Assembly: GCA_013398615.1 (NCBI GenBank) | Contig: VZSR01003371.1 | Location: 1,393,967-1,457,966 of the forward strand | DNA: 64,000 bases | DNA from: Brachypodius melanocephalos | Taxonomy: Eukaryota > Chordata > Aves > Passeriformes > Pycnonotidae | Direction: 5' to 3' | Shown here: positions 38,329 through 48,795 of the stretch, one piece after another | Layout of the letters: every line of letters begins with the position of its first letter | Position numbering within the stretch: position 1 is the first letter of the stretch | The notes under the pieces: model-generated | Databases searched by the model: none | The model's input: only the letters and a program-made list of their open reading frames with translations | Told to the model about the DNA's origin: nothing | Position numbers and translations under genes: made by a program

Positions 38329-38428
38329 NNNNNNNNNNNNNNNNNNNNNNNNNNNNNNNNNNNNNNNNNNNNNNNNNNNNNNNNNNNNNNNNNNNNNNNN
38401 NNNNNNNNNNNNNNNNNNNNNNNNNNNN
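38329..38428. other. Assembly gap, exactly 100 N
   Basis: Exactly 100 N is a conventional placeholder for a gap of unknown size, so the true length is not 100. Both sides belong to repeats (CR1 on the left, an LTR 3' end on the right), which explains why the assembly broke here. Open frames reported across the N run are meaningless. Confidence 0.98.
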
Positions 38429-38446
38429 AGCCTTCCCAAGGCATCA
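38429..38446 (+). mobile_element. 3' end of an LTR, family TGATGCCTT, emerging from the gap
   Basis: The 18 bases AGCCTTCCCAAGGCATCA are identical to the 3' terminal bases of the LTR copies ending at 61745 and 63755. CR1 resumes immediately afterwards with CCAG. This fixes a plus-strand LTR junction at 38446, with the rest of the element hidden in the gap. Confidence 0.85.
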
Positions 38447-38692
38447 CCAGGGAGATCTCAGAGCCCCTTCCAGTGCCTAAAGGGGTTCTAGGAGAATTGG
38501 AGAGGGACTTGGGATAAGGAGAAGCTGTGGCTGCCCAGGATCCCTGGAAATGACCAAAGCCAGGTTGGACAGCGCTTGGAGCAATCTGAGATGGTGGAAG
38601 GATCATCCAGTTCCAACCCTCTGCCATGGGGGTGGAACTGGTCAGTCTTGAAGGTCCCTTCCAACCCAAACCATTCTATGATTCTGTGATAT

Positions 38693-40914
38693 CACGATTT
38701 CCATCTGTTCAGCAGCTTGAATCTCATCCTTAAATTTCCTTTTCTTAAGTGAAAATTGAGATTCCTCAATAAGAACAAGAATTTTAGAGTTGTGGCATTA
38801 ACCATGCTCACCCCTCAAGAGCTGGCAAAAGCAGTTTAGTACCTTGTCACATTTGATGAATAAACTGCCTCTGTTTTTCAGGAGCAATAATGGGTTATGA
38901 AATGTGTGACCCTGGGCTCTACCCTGCTCCCAAAGCCAACATAAAGGGCTGTGTTGCTTTATTTTGTGACAGGAGTGCACCAGCTGCTCACATCCATCAT
39001 CCCAACACCACAACAGCAAGGACAGTTGCAGATTTAGGTGTGGATGTAGAACCTCCCTGAAAAGATGCAGGATGAGGGTGGAATGGATCAATAACTGGAT
39101 GCATCCAGCTACAATTATTGCTGAAAATTGACCCTCCCCATCTCTACAGTCTCTCTCAGCTGGACATTCTTTTGTAGATTTATGTGCTTTCTTAAGCTTT
39201 TCAGAACAGACTTCCCCTCCCACAAGCTATAAAATTTAATTAATCGAACACATTTTTCCAGGGCTGGAATTTATAAACCCAAAAATAAAGCAAGAAAAGA
39301 ATTTATAAACAACTGTGTAGAGTGAGATAGAAAATTCATCAAAGCTAATTCCTTACCTCTGATACTCTCCAGTGGCAGATCTTATGGGAAAGAGGATAAG
39401 TAAGAAGACATTTATCGTGAAATCTTTTCCATGGCAAATTCTTCAGGCAGACAGCGGCATAAGGACTTGCCACTGCAGTTAATGGTTCCAAACTCATATG
39501 TACTCCTTGAAAAAGTCTTATTAGGTTTTGAGCACAATCATTCAGATTTCCACAGCTTTCTGGGGTAATTCAATTACACTCCATATGAAATACTGTTTCA
39601 CTTTGTTTGTTTTGAGCTGCTTGACTGATAATTGAATTGGATGTCTCCTATTCTGTGTATTTCAAGAAAGGAAGACTAATGACTCCCTGCTCACTTTTTC
39701 AATGTCACTCGTTTTCTCATCATGTCCATCCTGGTTGTTGCTAAGCTAAAGGAAATATTTTATAGGATTTTTCCTTATTGTAGAAATTGTTACACACCTC
39801 TGGCTATCTTTGCCACCTTTGTCTGGTTTTTCCCCTCCTTTTGAGGTAAATTATCCATTCTGAGATAACATAACTCTCAGCAGATACAAGAGATGTGAAT
39901 TCAAACAGGGTTGTGGTGGTTGGGATCTCCATTCTCATCTTAATGATCTCTAAGACCCCTTCTGCCTCCAAACACTTCCTAATTGCTGCCCCAGCCTGCA
40001 GGGTCTCCAAGATCCCTGCTCTGAGTGGCAATAATTAATGTAGAGCCTTTCACTGGGAATGGATGTTCATGGTAGATTCTTTCCACTTGGGTCCCTTTGT
40101 GTTTAGCAATGCTTGATTCCACCTGCCTTTCCCATTTCCAGCCACCCATATCATAATTCCAATGAAAAACTACCCAAAGGAGTCACATTTGTTTCTTACA
40201 CCGCTTCTCCCGGTGTCCACTGAGGTCAGCAGAGAGAAATAAATGCGTGTACAGCTGGTCTCAGATGGATTAAGTTGCCACAGATTTTTACAAAGTTTTC
40301 AAAGCAAAAACCCACTTCTGAAATGGAAATGTTTTCCAACTGTGTTCAGCAGCTGAGCTGCACATTCTGGAAATTAGAAAGGGACTGCTTTACCCACAGA
40401 AAGGCTTGATGGCAACACCACAAGAAAAGAAATTGGTACCATAGCATAGTTATTCAGACACATTTTAATTCAAATTGGACGGGGTGGTGGGGGAGGAAAT
40501 GCTGAAAGCCACAGAAATAGGATTTTTTTCCTCTCTTGCTTCAGTGTAATTTAAAACATCAAACCATTTTTAATGAGTTTTAGTAAACGAAGTCTTGCCT
40601 GTGACCTTCTATGCCAAAAATTAGCCTGGAGAAACTTTTTAAAGCTGATTTATAAATCTCATAAAACAGGGAGGTTGATGGTGGAAACAGTGAGCTCTGG
40701 ACACCAGTACTTTTGCTGCCCTATTTTTAACTTTTAACCTAAAGAGAGGTTCTGTAAGGTGTATTTAACTTGTATCCCAGTGCTGAAATTCTGCCTGAGA
40801 CTCTGTCCTTATAAAACTGTGAGTTTGATCTGTTCCACTCTCTTGGAATCGAGGAGAAAACCACATTAGCAAAATAAAACATAGAGAGGGAAACATGTAC
40901 CACCAAGACCTTAC
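38693..40914. other. No gene seen (2.2 kb)
   Basis: AT-rich sequence with short frames; a 141-codon minus-strand frame at 38798-39223 has no recognisable features. No repeat family was recognised. Confidence 0.5.
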
Positions 40915-41025
40915 CTTCGATAGAGGGCCTTCATTCACAGCAATAAACAGGAAAAAGGCCACAAAGCTGCCTGTGTGGAACCATAGCTTCCAGTGTTGTG
41001 GTGAAAAAGTGGTTTCTGCAGCCAT
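40915..41025 (-). other. Candidate coding exon with a hydrophobic segment (speculative)
   Basis: On the minus strand an ATG at 41025 opens exactly 37 codons, ending in AAG directly before GTAAGG (40909-40914), a strong 5' splice site in phase 0. The peptide begins MAAETTFSPQHWKLW and then carries a roughly 16-residue hydrophobic run rich in Phe, Ala, Val and Ile, ending NEGPLSK. This would suit a first exon encoding a signal anchor. An in-frame stop lies two codons before the ATG. I recognise no family and see no other exons. Confidence 0.2.
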
Positions 41026-41324
41026 TTCTCATTCTGGTGTAAGGCTGAATAAGGTTTTCAAGGTGCAGCCCTTCTTTCTGTCAGTATGGACAGGGTACTG
41101 TGAGTACAGTGTAGGATCTCTAGGAGACAACTGCCACACAGATAATTGGTAGTGACTAAGTGCATCAGTCATTTCTCTCCTTGAGGGTTAGTAATTATAG
41201 GATTTTGCCATCATCAGGTCTCCTGTGCTGCCTTATTGATCTCCTCGCCGACATTTCGTATGCTTTGGACCCTTTGCACCAAAATGAAATTTGGAATAAA
41301 CCAAGGTCGTTTATCTCATATCCC

Positions 41325-41912
41325 AGGACAGTGATCATGGCCCCAAGGCTGTCAGAGCCCAACGAGAGTTTGTGATGCCTTGGGAAGGCTGACCTGAAAC
41401 AGAGACTGGACAGAGCTAGAGGATAAAGTAGATATTTATTGAAAGGCCTCCAGGATCCACCTTGGGCAGGACAAGAGCCTGGCCAGGGTGGACCCAAAAT
41501 GGTCACAAAATGGACGACCAGTCACAAGACCTTACATTTTTATAAGTTTTGGTCCATTTGCATATTGGGGTTTAATTGTCCAATTACAGCTCCAGGTTTT
41601 GAGGTCCCATCCTTCTTGTTCCTCCCTTCAGCCCACTCTTGTTTGTGCTTTTTGGGCCTGAAAGTTGTTCTTGATCTCCAGCAGGAAAAGGATTTGTTTT
41701 TCTATCTACTCTGTGCAGAGAGCTGAGTGACCCTGAATGTGAGGCTCAGAACTGCACCCCTGGGCAGCACAGAATGTGAAAATATGACAACTAAAACTTA
41801 AGGCATCATTTGGACAACGGTCTCAGACACAGGGTGGGATTTTGGGACTGTCCTGTGCAGGGCAGGACTTGGACTGGATGATCCTTTTATGTTCCTTCCA
41901 ACCCTTTTCTCT
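41325..41912 (+). mobile_element. CR1 LINE split by a solo LTR
   Basis: The left part (about 41325-41372) reads ATGGCCCCAAGGCTGTCAGA; the right part (41809-41912) resumes at TTTGGACAAC and continues CAGACACAGGGTGGGATTTT, GACTTGGACTGGATGATCCT and GTTCCTTCCAACCC. The two halves join into one CR1 3' end once the LTR at 41373-41808 and one TTTG duplication are removed. Confidence 0.9.
41373..41808 (-). mobile_element. Complete solo LTR, family TGATGCCTT
   Basis: A 436-bp LTR on the minus strand, ending TGATGCCTTGGG on the left and AAGGCATCA on the right (plus-strand reading). The identical 4-bp flanks TTTG (41369-41372 and 41809-41812) are the target duplication, which suggests a gammaretrovirus-like (ERV1) integrase. 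On its own strand it has an octamer ATGCAAAT near 41559-41566, a decayed TATA region, and an AATAAA signal near 41433-41438. It sits inside a CR1, so it is younger than that CR1. Confidence 0.92.
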
Positions 41913-42017
41913 CCTCAGCCTTTATTTCTTGCAATTGTTTCTCCATCCAAAAGTAAAGACATGTATAGAAATTACATAAACTCAAGGAAAACAAAATATT
42001 ATAACAAACCAAAAAAT

Positions 42018-42118
42018 AAATCAGAGAATCACAGAATCCTTAAGGTTTTAAAAGACCTCCAAGAGCATCAACTCCATCCTTTGACCAAACATCACCGTAA
42101 CGACTAAACCCCAGCACT
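42018..42118 (-). mobile_element. CR1 LINE, 3' end
   Basis: On the plus strand GAGAATCACAGAATCCTTAA, AAGACCTCCAAGAGCATCAA and ACCCCAGCACTGATTGACAC form the reverse complement of a CR1 3' end. It faces the CR1 ending at 41912 tail to tail. Confidence 0.88.
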
Positions 42119-44027
42119 GATTGACACATTGAGTTGTCCAGATGAAATAATTTCGTTTGGAATTCACTTTCCTTCTAAGTTTTGAATTTAGGTAGTGCCA
42201 CTGTCCACATGTGTGTTGGTCATTTAAATGGCTAAAAGGAATTTACAATGCAGCCCATCACAGTGGTGATTTTAGGTGCATAAGTGTGGTGAGATAAATG
42301 ATTTGTTGCAGGAGCATTTCTTTCTCTTAGTTGGCTCTAAAGGAATGCTCAAGGACTAACTCAGAGATGAACTCCCTGCCCTGTAAAACTCCTCAACTCA
42401 GAGGAGCTCTGCTCATTTCCTGTCCCCACAAGAACAGGACATGATGCTGTGGCTCCATCCTGCACTGACCTGGATTCAGGCATTTTTCTAGATTAACACC
42501 TCAATTCTTTACTAATTTCTTAACAACCACTTGAATTGATCAAATTTCTTTGTGAGAACTTCACGGACTTCACAAAATGCTGTGAGCACCAACCTCCTGG
42601 CAAAGCACAGATTTCAGCCCCTCAAATACAGTTTAGAGCCAGCACCATTGTGATTAACACTGCGAAAAACAGGAGAAAAGTTCAGCAGGGATGATGACAA
42701 ACAGCACCCCAGGGAGCAGTGAGAAAAAAGTGGTTTTATTCTGCACTGAGCAGGGTTGGCAGATGGAGATGGTGGTGGTGGCCAGGCTATTTTATGGTTC
42801 TATTGTTTTCTTGGGCATTTAATATTTTTTTTACTTCATTTCCAAAATAAGTACATGGGAGCCTGGAGATGTGGTGGATATTCATTCCTAGCTCAATTAC
42901 TTACTGCACTAAATTAAGTGGTTTCTTAACCTTCCTGCACCTCAGATATCCCAGCTGTGAAACATCTGGGACTCAGGGAGGAGTTATCACCAGGTTCAAC
43001 ACAAAAGCAACAGCTCAAAACACACAATCCTGATCCTGGTGGTCACACTGCAAACTGTGAGGACCATCACAGCTTCAGTTGGAGACTGTGAAAAAATCTA
43101 GGCTTTTTTACTGGTTTTCCTGCCCACCCTAAGGAAAGCTAAAAATAAAATAATAAAAAAAAAAATTAAAAAAAAAAAAAAAGAGAGAGAGAAAGGAGGG
43201 AAGAGAGGGGAAAAAATGAAGCACTTCAAAAGGCAAAACTCATTGCCCAAGAGCATGAGATCTTAAAGTCTGATGTTCCATATGTCTATGGCTCTCAAAG
43301 TAGGGAAAGATCAAAACTGCAGCTCCACCACCCCTTCTTTACAATAACACTAATCACATTAGTCATTTCACAAGAATAACTCACTTTGATTTTGCCTTTT
43401 CTTTTTTATCTTTAATGGGTAAAGGTTTGAATAAAAAGATTTTAGTTCTGAGGGGGAAGAGCTGGTTGTAAAAGGATGAGGCTGCAAGGTGGAGGCTCTG
43501 GAAATGGTCACCACCTACAGAGAAGGTTTAAAATCTGACCCAAGGGTTCATTAATCTGCTTAAGGATATGTAACAGCTTCTGCGGTGTCCTGGCATGGAG
43601 GGAGGTTTTTCATTTTAAAGCTTTACTCTTCTTTTAGAGAGAAAAACAAAAAGAGAAATAAAAATAAAGCGTAAGCAGGAAAATATTTCGTTTATCATTT
43701 CTATGAGTTTTGTCATTGCAGAGGAAGAAGTCTGGCCTGATGTTGCCTGAACCCCTCTGCAAAGCCATTATGTCAAGGAAGAAAAGAGACAACAAACCAA
43801 GAAGTAAAAGAACCTCAAGGTAATCTCTCATCCTCAACACCTCAATTCAATTTTCTGTGCCAGGTTACAGACTGAGGCCTCTGAAGTTCTCCAGGAGAAC
43901 TCAAAGGAGTCCAGGTGTCTCCAAAGTGGGACCATCCCATCTACTGCCTGAGCCTCTCCCTTAGTCCTTGCCACCTCATTTGCAGCCCTTTGCCTTATTG
44001 AGTGTTACTTTCTTTTCTGTTGTACAG
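42119..44027. other. No gene seen (1.9 kb)
   Basis: Contains an A-rich run at about 43141-43182 leading into GAGAGAGAGAAAGGAGGGAAG. Short frames only. No repeat family was recognised. Confidence 0.5.
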
Positions 44028-44140
44028 AATCAAGGCCCTGATTTTTGGTGCACTAACTGTGAAGAAACAGATCAAGACAAATGGAAATGTGCAGAGATGT
44101 GTTTGGCAGTCCAGGCAAGATTTTCTTGTTCACATCAAAA
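44028..44140 (+). other. Exon-like open segment after a strong acceptor (speculative)
   Basis: A strong polypyrimidine tract ending TTCTTTTCTGTTGTACAG precedes a cysteine- and tryptophan-rich open frame: NQGPDFWCTNCEETDQ, then WKCAEMC. GPDFWC recalls the start of saposin A-type domains, but the later cysteine spacing does not fit that family. No good GT donor follows, and a CR1 begins near 44145. It may be a decayed or chance exon. Confidence 0.15.
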
Positions 44141-44144
44141 ATTC

Positions 44145-44270
44145 AATCACGGAATGACACAATGGTTTGGGCTGAGAGGTTAAAGACCATCTTGCTCACC
44201 CCCTGCCATGGGCAGGGACACCTTCCACCACCCCAGGTTTTTCCAAGCCCCACTCAACCTGGATTTTATA
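44145..44270 (-). mobile_element. CR1 LINE, 3' end fragment
   Basis: On the plus strand: ATCACGGAATGACACAATGG, a GTTAAAGACCATCTTGCTC block, CCCCTGCCATGGGCAGGGAC and AGCCCCACTCAACCTGGA. This is the reverse complement of a CR1 3' end, cut off after about 125 bases. Confidence 0.9.
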
Positions 44271-45514
44271 AATATTACCACATGAAACAATCACTTCAGC
44301 AGGCAGCACCTCAGTTTCCAAACCCCTGGACTAACTTGGTTTCCTGACTAGGGATGGGGGAGAAGAAGGATATGAAAATTACTCCAGAAAACGCAGCAAC
44401 TGAATTCCCAAGCACCACAAATCTTTTCAGCTTCTGGTACACACAGTACATCAACCCAGTTTGTTGTCCCCTGAAGGAAGCTATTTTGTCATGACAATAT
44501 TAATCAGATTTTCCCATTGTTTTCTTATTTTTTCCCTCCCCAAATCCTCCTTTCACTACCTCCTTCATTTCAAAGGCATTAAACAACATTCAGGCCTAAA
44601 AAGTCAAATTGTGCCATCAATTTCTCATTGTAGTCTCCTACAAATGAATAGCTGAGAAAAACTGTGCTTGATTTAAGAGGATTCACTTACTCTGTAACCT
44701 TTTAGCATGGGTAGATGTCTAATAAGCCTGCATGGAAAAGACAATGGTCTTTCTTTTCCCTTTTTTTCTGGTTTTGTTTTGGGGTTTTCTTTGTTGTTGC
44801 AATTGTTTCTACTTCTGCAATTGCAGTCCAGAAACTCGGCATTCACGAAAAATTAGAATGTGCAGCTTGTTGTGGAAGGAGCTGAAATTTGCAGAGATGT
44901 GAAGACCTTTTTTATAAATATAAAGGTTTAGGGAAGTGTGTTGATCCTTGGGACAAAGGATTTACAAAACCCTTGTCACTGCCAGAAGCCAAGAGGTGAT
45001 TTCAACAGGGACCATTAGGCTGGAAAAACCTGACCAGCAGAGATTTCAGTCCTGTCATGGCATGAGGGGAGGAGAAGGGGCTCCCAGCTGGATTTCTGCT
45101 GTGCTAATCAAGGAAATTAGAAATGTTCTGGGTAAAATCAAAATCAGAACTGGCAGTGCAGGAGGAGTGCACTTGACTCAGGGTGCTGTGCCCTGTCTGA
45201 GTGGGGAGGGAAGGATCTGTGCTCTCCTCACCCATCTCTTCAGGATTTTGAGTCACAGCTGGGGTTAAATGAGTCTTCTCTCCTGCAGAAATACAAATGT
45301 GGCCTTTGCTCTATTGTAGATGATGTCTCCAAACCCCTGTCATTAATATTTCTACTCTGCAAATGAGGAAACTGTGGCACAAAGCACCTAAATAATGACA
45401 CAGTCTGATTCTTCTCATGGGACATCATTTGGGAACTGCTCCAGTTCCACCCTGCTCCCATCAGAAAGAAAATAAAGGCTATATTAAATGTTATATAAAA
45501 TTTGAAATTTCTAG
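44271..45514. other. No gene seen (1.2 kb)
   Basis: Unique-looking sequence with short frames only; a 106-codon frame at 44948-45268 has no recognisable content. Confidence 0.5.
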
Positions 45515-45603
45515 TGAAAGGTGTCCCTGCCTATAGCAGGGGAGTTGGGGCTAGATGGTGTTTAAGGTTCCTCCCAACCCAAACTACTCTGTGACTGTGA
45601 TCA
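45515..45603 (+). mobile_element. CR1 LINE, 3' tail
   Basis: AGGTGTCCCTGCCTATAGCA, GTTGGGGCTAGATGGTG and GGTTCCTCCCAACCCAAACT with a CTCTGTGACTGTGATC tail are the CR1 3' end on the plus strand. An AAACAAACAAAC run and the CTTT microsatellite follow directly, so simple sequence has grown beside the CR1 tail. Confidence 0.9.
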
Positions 45604-45636
45604 TATTTGAAAAAACAAACAAACAAACAACTTTTA

Positions 45637-45657
45637 CTTTCTTTCTTTCTTTCTTTC

Positions 45658-45717
<60 letters not shown>

Positions 45718-45719
45718 TC
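45637..45719 (+). repeat. CTTT tetranucleotide microsatellite (about 83 bp)
   Basis: About twenty tandem CTTT units with one shortened unit (TCTC) near 45657. On the minus strand it is a GAAA purine run that reads as poly Lys-Glu-Arg. Expected to be length-polymorphic. Confidence 0.97.
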
Positions 45720-45739
45720 AAAATTTAATTGAAAAAAGC

Positions 45740-46754
45740 AAATATTTATAAATTCAAGTGTCTGAAAATGACTGGTAGGCACTAATAGGAACAGTTTAGG
45801 AGGGTCTACACTCCATTCTAAGGAACTCAGTGTGAACATAGCTCCAAAATTCCATAAACAAAGTGCAGGTAGTACAAATTCCTAAAGCTATTGGAGCATC
45901 AATGTGCTCTACAATGTGATCACATGTGTCCAAAAGTGTAAGAGTAAGAACAGTTCTGTCAGTCTAGAGAAATGTGTGACTCAGGCATCAGGCAAGGGTT
46001 TGCTGCTATGATATGATAGAGCTGTCATATTTTAATATGTGATGCCAACAACAACAACAAAAAAGATTCATAGCTCCCTTCTCAGTCAATTTTAATCAGA
46101 CTAGGGGAGAAGAACATTGTGGAGGGTGAACCACCATATGCTGGGGTTATATGAACACAAACAGACAAATTACCATTTCTATTTCTGTGTCTAGGTCTAT
46201 CTGCTGCCCTTTTTTCATTAGAAGGTTAATAGGAAATCACTGGGGGGAAAAGAAAAAAAAGTGCAAACAGTATCTCTATGACAAGTTCTGGACCAGCTGT
46301 CTTAACTGGAGATCTTGGACTTCTATCCAAAACATGCATTATTTTTAGCTAAGAGGTCCCTGCTCCTGCATATGCAGGCAGGTTTGTTTAGCCTCCCACA
46401 TACAAATAATTTAATGGATTTCTGGGGCTGCCTTCACAGTGAGCAGTGAACATCTGCTTAATGCTTGGAGGAGCAGCACCCTAATTTTCCAAATAAACCT
46501 CTTGACGCATAAAGTGGTAACTGACAGACAATAACTGTGCAAAATTAATTCCCTCCATATGTGTTTGCAAAGCCAAGAACACAAACTAATGGAGAGGGAA
46601 ATGTCATTTTCGAAAGTCTGTGAGAGGTAGTTTCACAAGAGGTTCATAAACTGCCTCATGTGAAGGGTAAGATGATTTGTCAGTGCATTTGTGTCATGGT
46701 CATTCCTGGGGTAAACAGGGCATCAAACACATGCCAGTGTTTGATGTTTGTGGA
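45740..46754. other. No gene seen (1 kb)
   Basis: Unique-looking AT-rich sequence; short CAACAACAACAA near 46048. Nothing gene-like. Confidence 0.5.
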
Positions 46755-47001
46755 TTGTCCATTCCTGGCAGTGTCCAAGGCCAGGCTGGACAGAGCTCTG
46801 AGCAGCCTGGGATAGTGGGAGCTGTTGCTGCCTGTGGCTGGGGTTGGAAGTGGATTCTCTTTCAGGTCCCATCCAGTCCAAACCATCCCATGACTTTGTG
46901 TTTCTATCATTCTATGCAGGAATGACATCCCATCCAAACCATTCAATCCAATCAAAATCCATTCCACCACTTTATGTTTCCTTCATTCTATGCAGGGATG
47001 A
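46755..47001 (+). mobile_element. CR1 LINE, 3' end with duplicated tail
   Basis: GTGTCCAAGGCCAGGCTGGA, CTGAGCAGCCTGGGATAGTG, GGGGTTGGAAGTGG and GGTCCCATCCAGTCCAAACC are CR1 on the plus strand. The tail is present twice: CTTTGTGTTTCTATCATTC...GCAGGAATGA near 46894-46924 and CTTTATGTTTCCTTCATTC...GCAGGGATGA near 46970-47001, each preceded by CCCATCCA. Confidence 0.85.
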
Positions 47002-47202
47002 AGAAGGGAAAGACTGTGGGAAAACTGGTAGAAGGGTCCTCCAATCAATGAGCTGGGCTGTGACTCTGTGCCTTGTTCCATTCCTCTCTCTACAGTGTCA
47101 GGAACCCTTTGTAACCCTGGGAGTTATTTTACCACAATCTCCAGAGCAGCACTCATGGCTGGAGTTTTGAATATCTCCCAGCAGCATCAGACTCCAGGAA
47201 TC

Positions 47203-47343
47203 CAATGGAGAACACTGTTTTTTTCCATTGGAGAACACTGGGGTTTTTTCTATTGGAGAACACTTTTTTCTATTGGAGAAAACATTTTTTTTTTCCAATG
47301 GAGAACACTTCTTTTTCCTATGGAGAACACTGCTTTTTCCAGA
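47203..47343 (+). repeat. Minisatellite, six degenerate 20-25 bp units around GGAGAACACT
   Basis: GGAGAACA-like cores begin at 47207, 47230, 47255, 47275, 47300 and 47322, each preceded by (T)n-C-C/T-A-(T/A)-T. Spacing varies from 20 to 25 because the T run differs in length. Open frames run through it on both strands because the units rarely form stops; they are not genes. Confidence 0.92.
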
Positions 47344-47344
47344 G

Positions 47345-48639
47345 GACGTTTGGACCAATGTAAAGATTTCTGCTGCCACCTTCCACCTAATTCCAAGCAC
47401 AGCTTTCTCACACAAGGGCCACATTGAAATAAGCGACACCCCTGGCTCTCCTATTTCACAGCAAGGAAAAAAAAAAGTGCAAGGGGTACTTTATCCCTAC
47501 TTTTGTTGGTTGGTTTATTGGTTTATTTAATTTTATTTCATTTTTTCGGGGACAGACAGAAGTTAGGGACAAGGAGGTTTGGGGACTCCAAGTGAAAATA
47601 AGCAGAGCTCGTTTGGAAATGTGAAACTACTTAGTGGGGGGCAGAGAGAAGCAAAATGAAAGAGCCTAATTGCAACATGTGCTTTTGGAAAATAACATGC
47701 AATAACTGCAACCCAGAGCCCAGCCACAACAAAGTCAAGGTCAAGTTGCATGAACAGCTTAAACTGTGGCATTTCCTGAGTTTTACTTATTTGGCTTTAC
47801 AGCCTAAGCATTTTGTTCTTCTAGTTATTTTCTATTCCATATATGAAACACATTCAACCTGCCCGTTATTCATTAGCAGCTGAAGTTTAAAAGGAAATGG
47901 AATAAAACCATGGGGGCTATGTGGGTTTGTGTGGCAAAAAAAAAAAAAAAAAAATCACTAGGGGACGTGTTGTAATATTTCTTTAGCCTTTTTTTTGAGG
48001 AACTGCAGAGTAAAATATTGCCCTCAGGACAGAAGGGAAAAAAAAAGTTGTCTCAGTGTTACATGAAGAAATTTCAGCCCTTAGCTCCAGGCAATCACAG
48101 CCTCACCAAGCTCCTATCCCATGGTGATATTTTTCCATGTTTTCCCTCCACAGTCAGTTTATAGGGTGGGAAGGACTGCAAACACTGTGGTGTGTTATGT
48201 GCACACGGTGGTTTGTTCTGGGTGTCTGTGAGGAGCTTGAGGTTTGTTCACAGCTATTCAGGCCACTTTATTTTATGTTCTCTGACCTTGTACATGCAGA
48301 AAGCTTTTTAGTTACAATTCTAGGCAGAGTAGTGAAAGCAGCTTCTCATGTCAAATTATAGTGGGGAAAATGGAAAAAAAAATTTAAAAAGCCAAACAAA
48401 CCTCCTGTAAAAACAACAGCAGGTATTCAGACACCTTTCCTTTTTATCACATCCTCAGTTCTGCAAATAAGAAAACATATCCATCCAAAAAACCTCAGTG
48501 GAGGTCAATTGATTTTAACTGGGAGTCTCTATAGAGGAAACTTTGCCTTTGGAGAACTGTCTTCCTTTGTGCTGGTGATGTGGATACCCTGGAGATCCAC
48601 ATTTTTAGGAAGATGGTGTAAAACAATATGTGGGATCGT
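47345..48639. other. No gene seen (1.3 kb)
   Basis: Contains A runs at about 47937-47954 and 48029-48038. Short frames only. No recognised repeat. Confidence 0.5.
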
Positions 48640-48795
48640 GGGGTTCCAGGAAAATTCAGGTTGGAAGGACTATCAGGACTATCTGAGGTCAGACCCAGTC
48701 ACTCAGGAATTTGTCCAGCCTCAAGAAAGGCTGGAGACTGTGCAGCCCCTCTGGAAACCTGTTCTCAGAGCCAGCACTTGGAGCTCTCTTCCTCT
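48640..48795 (-). mobile_element. CR1 LINE, diverged 3' end
   Basis: GTTCCAGGAAAATTCAGGTT followed by GGAAGGACTATC, CTGAGGTCAGACCCAGTC and GTCCAGCC resembles the reverse complement of an old CR1 3' end. The right half (TCTGGAAACCTGTTCTCAGA) corresponds to the CR1 CTGGGCAACCTGTTCC region. Diverged more than most copies here. Confidence 0.65.

Larger units (their letters stand above)
38250..38692 (+). mobile_element. CR1 LINE interrupted by an assembly gap and an LTR end
   Basis: Left of the gap, GCTCCAAGGGCTGGAGCCCC is CR1. Right of 38446, CCAGGGAGATCTCAGAGCCC, then GGCTGCCCAGGATCCCTGG, and CCTTCCAACCCAAACCATTC with a CTATGATTCTGTGAT tail, complete an excellent CR1 3' end on the plus strand. 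Between the two halves lie 100 N and the last 18 bases of an LTR, so the CR1 was split by a retroviral insertion. About 50 CR1 bases expected between the halves are also missing. Confidence 0.93.

Noticed and set aside
38214..38669. Open frames spanning the N run
   Set aside because: They exist only because N codons are not stops; the surrounding bases are CR1 and LTR.
45531..45839. Lys/Glu/Arg-repeat protein on the minus strand
   Set aside because: It is translation of the CTTT microsatellite.
47098..47439. Repetitive protein coded by the 47.2-kb minisatellite
   Set aside because: Both strands are open because the unit lacks stops; unit lengths are not multiples of three, so no periodic peptide is maintained.
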